Part shown: in pieces, positions 58,813 through 64,000 of the stretch | Numbering within the stretch: the first letter of the stretch is position 1 | How the letters are laid out: each line of letters starts with the position of its first letter | Origin: Saccharomycopsis phalli | Lineage: Eukaryota > Ascomycota > Saccharomycetes > Ascoideales > Saccharomycopsidaceae | Direction of reading: 5' to 3' | Assembly (NCBI GenBank): GCA_020342235.1 | Contig: CP073219.1 | Coordinates: 868,001-932,000, forward strand | Length of the DNA stretch: 64,000 nucleotides | Translations under genes and position numbers: made by a program | The notes under the pieces: model-generated | The model's input: only the letters and a program-made list of their open reading frames with translations | What the model was told of the DNA's origin: nothing | Database searches by the model: none

Positions 58813-59693
58813 TTACATTGCAAAAATCATAAGATTAATTCGTACAGGATAATCACCTGGCTTCCTCGGAGCAAGGTTTGCTATCCATCAAAAAGCAACA
58901 TTGCGAAAGATGATAAACCAATGCTACTACCACGAGTTAAAGTACTCGCAGCCCACCAATCAATACCCTACAAGCACCAGCATTGATTAAGAGATACAAA
59001 AAAAAGATCAATACAAAGTGTTTAATTTCTCCAGGGCCATGGCCCATTTGTTAGCGAGCAACATTAACTCAACAGGGTAACGGCTCTCTTCCTTGGGAGG
59101 CAACAACGTTCCTCTGTATATACAAGAAACAAATTCCTTGGTTGTCGGGTATTTTGCCGAGGCTTCGGCAACTCTTGCTTCCGGAAAGTGAAGGATCTAG
59201 ATCGCTAAGGAGGCGCAGCTTTGCGACCCGCAGCGGCCTCACAGTCACCAAAAGCTGCATTAATTGCGTATTTTGAGTAAAAATTTCTGGGCACACGTGA
59301 AGATAGCTGCCCGCATTTCATTATTCCGTTCGTATGGTGCATTGCAATGCGTATGTAACCGCACAGTGCCTCGATATGCATGATATAGTCAGGCGTATTT
59401 CTAGACCTTGGATACCGTGGTTCGCCCCGGGGAAAAAGCGGTTACTATAAAAACCCATGGAATAAGCCGCTGGTGATGCTGAAATGTCGTCAGGAGCGAT
59501 CCCAGGGCTTGTTTCCGGGCCTCCGGTTTGCCAAGTGGAGACTAGGTTAAAGGCGAACATATAGTTCTTGGCATTAGAACCAGATGCAGTGCATCCATTT
59601 TCTATGATGTAAAGGACATTGATAAGGTACAGAATATATATAGGCGTAACCCCTCGCTATTTTTGCAACCATACGAAAAATTCTAAACTTGTC

Positions 59694-62600
59694 ATGCCAG
59701 AGAGTGACAAGATCAGCATTGAATACACTATAAAGAATACTCCACAGTCTCAAGAGAGTCAATTGGGCAACACAGACGAGTTCTACCGTCTACCAGTGAA
59801 GGATGTCGAGAGTCACTTTGGCTCAAATGTCGAGACGGGATTAACTAGCGCCGAGGCCGAGGCTGCTCTCAACAAGTACGGGCCCAACTCCTTGGGCGAG
59901 GGCCTGAAAATTTCCTATACCAAGATTTTGGCGCACCAGGTCTTCAACGCCATGATTCTTGTATTGATAATCTCGCTAATCATTGCGTTTGCAATCAAGG
60001 ATTGGATTTCCGGCGGAGTCATTTGTTTTGTCGTTGCTTTGAATGTTGTGGTGGGGTTTGTGCAAGAGGTCGATGCCGAAAAGACAATGGGCTCGTTAAA
60101 AACTCTTTCCTCGCCGTCGTCACACACTATACGAAACGGCGAAGATGTCACCATTCCCGCAGACCAAACTGTCCCCGGTGATATTGTCCATATTGGCGTT
60201 GGTGATACCGTTCCTGCCGACATGCGGCTTATCGAGACCATGAACTTGGAAACCGACGAGGCGCTTTTGACCGGCGAGTCTCTTCCAATTGCAAAGGACC
60301 ACACCCTTGTTTACGGAGGCAGCGACCCGATTCCCGTTGGAGATCGCTTGAATATGGCCTACAGTTCCTCGATTGTCTCCAAGGGAAGAGGCACTGGAAT
60401 CGTGGTCAAGACAGGACTCAATACCGAGATTGGCAAAATCGCAAAATCGTTGCAAGATAACGGCCTGCTTATCCGGAAAGTTGACAAGTCCAACAACAGA
60501 AAGCCAAAGAAGAGAGAGTACACTTTTGCTGTCGCTGGAACCATCAAGGACGTCATTGGCAACGTCTTGGGGATTTCCACAGGTACTCCCTTGCAGAGAA
60601 AATTATCGTGGTTGGCTATAATTCTTTTCTGGATCGCCGTGGTGTTTGCAATAATTGTCATGGGCTCACAAAGAATGAGAGTCAACAAAGAGGTGGCAGT
60701 TTACGCCATTTGTGTCGCCTTGTCAATGATTCCTTCGGCTTTGATTGTCGTTCTAACCATCACAATGGCAATTGGAGCCCGTGTGATGGTCAAGCGGCAC
60801 GTTATTGTGCGAAAGATCGATTCGTTGGAAGTCTTGGGAGGTATCAACGACATTTGCTCGGACAAGACAGGAACATTGACTCAAGGAAAGATGATTGCCA
60901 AAAAGGCTTGGATACCAAACGTCGGAACCTTCTCGGTGGAGAATTCAAACGAGGTTTATAACCCAACTGTTGGTAACGTTGACTTTTTCAAGAGCAAGTG
61001 CCCTGCCTCAGTTGAATCCAATTATGAAGACGGGAAGCCTTTGAAGCCAATCAACGTCCCCGAGCCTTTGCCTCATGGATTCGCCAAGTGGTTATTTATT
61101 GGTGGATTAGCCAACATTGCCTCTGTTCGAAAAGTCCAGGAGGAGGGAGAGGAAAAGGATACTTGGAAAGCCCATGGCGATGCAACCGAAATTGCAATTA
61201 GAGTATTTACTACGAGATTCGCAGACTTTGCAAAAGAAAAGTTGGATGAGGAATATGAGCACATCAGAGAGTTTCCTTTTGACTCCTCCATCAAACGCAT
61301 GAGTTCGATTTTCGTAACCAAAGATACACACGAAACACACGTATACACCAAAGGTGCAGTCGAGCGGATTTTGAACTGCTGTGAGTCCTGGTACGGTGCC
61401 GCTGATGATTCCAGCGATCTATATGATAATTCCGAGCCGATTCCTTTGACTGAAGAAGATAAGCATTACATTGAAGAGCAAATGACTGTGCTTTCGTCAC
61501 AAGGATTGCGGGTTTTGGCGTTAGCATCCAGAGACATTAGCGAGGAAAATATTGATGCTACCGAAAGAGACCAAGTCGAGTGCAAACTTGTGTTCCAAGG
61601 ATTGGTAGGAATATATGATCCTCCAAGAATTGAGACAGCTCCTTCAGTGAAGTTGTGTCACAAGGCCGGCATAAATGTCCGAATGTTGACTGGTGACCAT
61701 CATCTTACAGCCAAGGCCATTGCTCAAGAGGTGGGGATTTTGCCTCGAAACTTGTACCATTACAGCGAGGATGTGATCAAGGTCATGTCTATGACTGCTA
61801 ATGAGTTTGATAGCTTGACTGACGATCAAATCGACGCATTGCCGGTTTTGCCCTTGGTGATTGCACGCTGTGCTCCTCAAACCAAGGTGAGAATGATTGA
61901 TGCGTTGCACCGTCGGTCCAAGTTTGCAGCCATGACAGGAGATGGAGTCAATGACTCTCCGTCGTTAAAGAAGGCCGACGTGGGTGTTGCCATGGGCTTG
62001 AACGGATCAGATGTTGCGAAGGAGGCTTCGGACATTGTTCTTACCGACGACAACTTTGCTTCGATCTTGAATGCCGTCGAGGAAGGAAGAAGAATGTCGG
62101 CGAATATTAAAAAGTTTGTGTTACAATTACTCGCTGAGAATGTCGCCCAGGCAATCTACTTGATGGTGGGACTTTGCTTCGTGGACCAGTCTGGCTTTTC
62201 TGTGTTCCCGTTGTCTCCAGTGGAAGTGCTTTGGATTCTTGTGGTAACGTCGTGCTTCCCAGCAATTGGATTGGCTGGCCAGGCGGCTTCACCTGAGATT
62301 TTGGAAGAATCGCCAGATTCGCGGATTTTCACCAAGGAGGTCATTATCGACATGTTTGCCTACGGATTGTGGATGGCTGTGTGCTGCTTGGTCAACTTTG
62401 TCATCATTGTCTATGGCAAGGGCGACGGATACTTGGGTGTTGACTGTAACACCAACAGCGCAAGTTCACATACATGCGACTTGGTGTTCCGGGCGCGATC
62501 TGCGTCATTTGCAACCATGACTTGGTGCGCCTTGATCTTGGCCTGGGAGTGTATACATCCGACCAACTCGTTGTTCCACATGAACCAGGCGACCGATCAC

Positions 62601-62945
62601 CCATGGTGGAAGCAAACTGCAATTGATCTTTGGGGCAACCAGTTTTTGTTCTGGTCGGTGATCTTTGGCTTTGTCACTGTCTTCCCGGTGATCTACATCC
62701 CAGTGATCAACACCAAGGTGTTTCTCCACAAGGGAATTGGCTACGAATGGGGTGTGGCTATTGCGTTTACGGTTTTGTTTTTATTGGGCGCCGAGACCTG
62801 GAAATGGATCAAGAGAATTTACCTTCGGCACGCTGCTGCCAGAAAGGCCACCAACCCAGAGTATGAGTTGGAGAGAAACGACCCGTTTCAAAAGTACTCT
62901 TCGTTTTCCAGAGCCAACACCGGGAACTCCACCACGTTGGTTTAG
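59694..62945 (+). CDS. ENA: ENA-type P-type Na+/K+-exporting ATPase, paralogue 2
   Basis: A plasma-membrane cation efflux pump of the fungal ENA family. The ATG at 59694 (MPESDKISIEY) gives 1083 residues. Upstream the frame is open but has no ATG. The N-terminal cation-ATPase domain is complete (FYRLPVKDVESHFG), then LLTGESLPI, Asp 390 in CSDKTGTLTQG, MLTGDHHLTAKAIAQEVGIL, TGDGVNDSPSLKKADVG and the C-terminal helices ending SSFSRANTGNSTTLV. It is clearly homologous to the gene at 1425-4625 along its whole length but lacks the TKPSE array. The segment 61900-62110 is nearly identical to the paralogue even at synonymous sites. Confidence 0.96.
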   Translation: MPESDKISIEYTIKNTPQSQESQLGNTDEFYRLPVKDVESHFGSNVETGLTSAEAEAALNKYGPNSLGEGLKISYTKILAHQVFNAMILVLIISLIIAFAIKDWISGGVICFVVALNVVVGFVQEVDAEKTMGSLKTLSSPSSHTIRNGEDVTIPADQTVPGDIVHIGVGDTVPADMRLIETMNLETDEALLTGESLPIAKDHTLVYGGSDPIPVGDRLNMAYSSSIVSKGRGTGIVVKTGLNTEIGKIAKSLQDNGLLIRKVDKSNNRKPKKREYTFAVAGTIKDVIGNVLGISTGTPLQRKLSWLAIILFWIAVVFAIIVMGSQRMRVNKEVAVYAICVALSMIPSALIVVLTITMAIGARVMVKRHVIVRKIDSLEVLGGINDICSDKTGTLTQGKMIAKKAWIPNVGTFSVENSNEVYNPTVGNVDFFKSKCPASVESNYEDGKPLKPINVPEPLPHGFAKWLFIGGLANIASVRKVQEEGEEKDTWKAHGDATEIAIRVFTTRFADFAKEKLDEEYEHIREFPFDSSIKRMSSIFVTKDTHETHVYTKGAVERILNCCESWYGAADDSSDLYDNSEPIPLTEEDKHYIEEQMTVLSSQGLRVLALASRDISEENIDATERDQVECKLVFQGLVGIYDPPRIETAPSVKLCHKAGINVRMLTGDHHLTAKAIAQEVGILPRNLYHYSEDVIKVMSMTANEFDSLTDDQIDALPVLPLVIARCAPQTKVRMIDALHRRSKFAAMTGDGVNDSPSLKKADVGVAMGLNGSDVAKEASDIVLTDDNFASILNAVEEGRRMSANIKKFVLQLLAENVAQAIYLMVGLCFVDQSGFSVFPLSPVEVLWILVVTSCFPAIGLAGQAASPEILEESPDSRIFTKEVIIDMFAYGLWMAVCCLVNFVIIVYGKGDGYLGVDCNTNSASSHTCDLVFRARSASFATMTWCALILAWECIHPTNSLFHMNQATDHPWWKQTAIDLWGNQFLFWSVIFGFVTVFPVIYIPVINTKVFLHKGIGYEWGVAIAFTVLFLLGAETWKWIKRIYLRHAAARKATNPEYELERNDPFQKYSSFSRANTGNSTTLV

Positions 62946-63354
62946 GGCGGTTGGATGTATTTATTTTGATAGATGGAGCAGTGAACATGAGTGTATTTAG
63001 GTGCTGTAGGTACCCCGCAATGTCCCAACAGGCATGTACCATTGTAAATCGATTGATGCGGATATAGCCAAGGTCGGATTTGTACTTTATATAGCACCTG
63101 CAGTAGCTTTTGACTTGGTGCGCGAATCGTTCATCTCGCATTCAGGACTGCTGATGCCGGGAATTGCATTCCAGCTAGCGAGAATTGCGGTTTGAATGGG
63201 TGTGATAGTAGGGTTAGAGGGTCATGCAGAAGTGATTAAGACGTGAGTGTGGGTAAATAGCAATGGAAGCAATGTAAATACGAAATTGCCGGAGCGCAAT
63301 GTAGGGCTTGGTCTCAGACTGCTATGTGGTAGGAGTAACGATACGGTCAATTAA

Positions 63355-63525
63355 ATGTGGACAAAAAATTGTGAACAAATTGCGGACAAAAAATTGTGAA
63401 CAAATTGCGGACAAAAAATTGTGAACAAATTGCGGACAAAAAATTGTGAACAAATTGCGGACAAATTGTGAACAAATTACGGAAAAATTGCGGACAACTT
63501 TTGGACAAATTGTAGACAAATAAAT
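63355..63525. repeat. Minisatellite of about 30-base units before GLO3
   Basis: Four nearly identical units read GTGGACAAAAAATTGTGAAC then AAATTGCG, followed by shorter decayed ones. It lies between ENA paralogue 2 and GLO3. The rest of 62946-63671 shows nothing else beyond an ATACCCGG sequence near 63618 that only partly matches the TTACCCGG motif. Confidence 0.88.
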
Positions 63526-63671
63526 CACTTCAATTATCCAACCAAATAATTGTCTCCCACCCAAGACCAAACCAAGCATGCCTGTCAATCTGGCCCGATC
63601 TCATGTGCCGCCCGGGATACCCGGCCGTAGCGCGGTGACAAAAACCACGTTGATTGATCCAGTGTATACCC

Positions 63672-64000
63672 ATGTCTGACGAATTAGCTACGCCAGAAGA
63701 AATCAAGGCGGTGTTCTCGAAACTCCAGAAAACCCCCATCAACAAGGTATGCTTTGACTGCTCCAACAAAAACCCCACCTGGACATCTGTTCCGTTTGGT
63801 GTGTTTCTTTGCTTGGAGTGCTCCTCGGTCCACCGAAACTTGGGCGTGCACATTTCGTTTGTCAAGTCGTCCAACTTGGACAAGTGGACAAGAATACAGT
63901 TGCGGGGCATGAAGGTCGGCGGAAACAAAGTCGCCAAGGAATATTTCATCAAGCGTGGAGGACAAGCCTTGTTGACCCGTGATGCCAAGCAAAAGTACAC
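63672..64000 (+). CDS. GLO3: ArfGAP, Glo3-like (5' part, runs off right edge)
   Basis: The frame starts at the ATG at 63672 ([20 protein letters not shown]) and remains open for 109 codons to the window edge. It has the ArfGAP zinc finger CFDC-x16-CLEC and the catalytic Arg context [37 protein letters not shown] follows. The short acidic start followed by ...[23 protein letters not shown] resembles Glo3 (ArfGAP2/3 type) more than Gcs1 or Age2. Glo3 stimulates GTP hydrolysis by Arf1 on COPI vesicles between Golgi and ER. Only the catalytic domain is visible here; the Glo3-specific C-terminus lies outside. Confidence 0.9.
   Translation, partial: MSDELATPEEIKAVFSKLQKTPINKVCFDCSNKNPTWTSVPFGVFLCLECSSVHRNLGVHISFVKSSNLDKWTRIQLRGMKVGGNKVAKEYFIKRGGQALLTRDAKQKY

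Noticed and set aside
59321-59560. A 79-codon ATG-initiated minus-strand frame upstream of ENA paralogue 2
   Set aside because: No recognisable domain, ordinary length for chance frames, and it overlaps the expected ENA promoter.

Overview
The window reads as nuclear DNA of a budding yeast (Saccharomycotina). It holds single-copy yeast housekeeping genes, mostly intron-free and densely packed, plus a few tiny introns with a CTAAC-like branch site next to the 3' splice site. CTG codons in the mitochondrial Hsp70 gene (SSQ1) fall where, as I remember the homologues, the residue is usually polar or small. CTG therefore probably means serine, which points to the CUG-Ser1 clade (Debaryomyces/Meyerozyma/Yamadazyma/Clavispora relatives). 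The species cannot be named from sequence alone. Leucines written at CTG codons should be read with that in mind.

Layout, left to right: the 5' part of an unrecognised R/Y/G/S-rich gene (minus, off the left edge); an ENA-type sodium P-type ATPase (minus) with no in-frame ATG at its 5' end; ALA1 (plus); FTR1 iron permease (minus); ATP7 (plus, one intron); PEX6 (minus); a GAS/PHR glucanosyltransferase (plus); PFK2 (plus); a DFG5/DCW1-type GH76 protein (minus); DLT1 (plus); a Pho85-type cyclin (plus); SSQ1 (plus); a COG0523 CobW/ZNG1-like GTPase (minus); a Dal5-family MFS permease (plus); SIN3 (minus, three mini-introns rebuilt here); a gene-poor stretch with old LTR-like repeats and an intron-bearing tRNA-Ile(AAU); the ADP/ATP carrier (minus); a divergent TBC-domain coiled-coil protein (plus); RPC40 (plus); a DUF1746/Dsc4-like membrane protein (minus, one intron); UTP22 (minus); a second ENA ATPase (plus); and the 5' end of GLO3 (plus, off the right edge).

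There is no operon-like functional cluster. Themes recur across separate loci: ion and metal transport (two ENA pumps, FTR1, a metallochaperone-like GTPase), mitochondrial energy and Fe-S biogenesis (ATP7, the carrier, SSQ1), cell-wall remodelling (GAS, GH76), and RNA polymerase or ribosome production (RPC40, UTP22). The two ENA genes lie at opposite ends in opposite orientation and share a segment of unusually high synonymous similarity.

The most unusual property is the number of minisatellites. Nearly every longer intergenic gap carries one, and four lie inside coding sequence in units that keep the frame. Several arrays look like tandem copies of the adjacent gene's own 3' end, crossing the stop codon; SSQ1 and RPC40 are the clearest, ALA1 and the MFS gene weaker. 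A TTACCCGG motif (the Reb1-type core) recurs close upstream of five loci. Two solo LTRs with intact 5-bp target duplications date past retrotransposition, and one of them sits inside a minisatellite.
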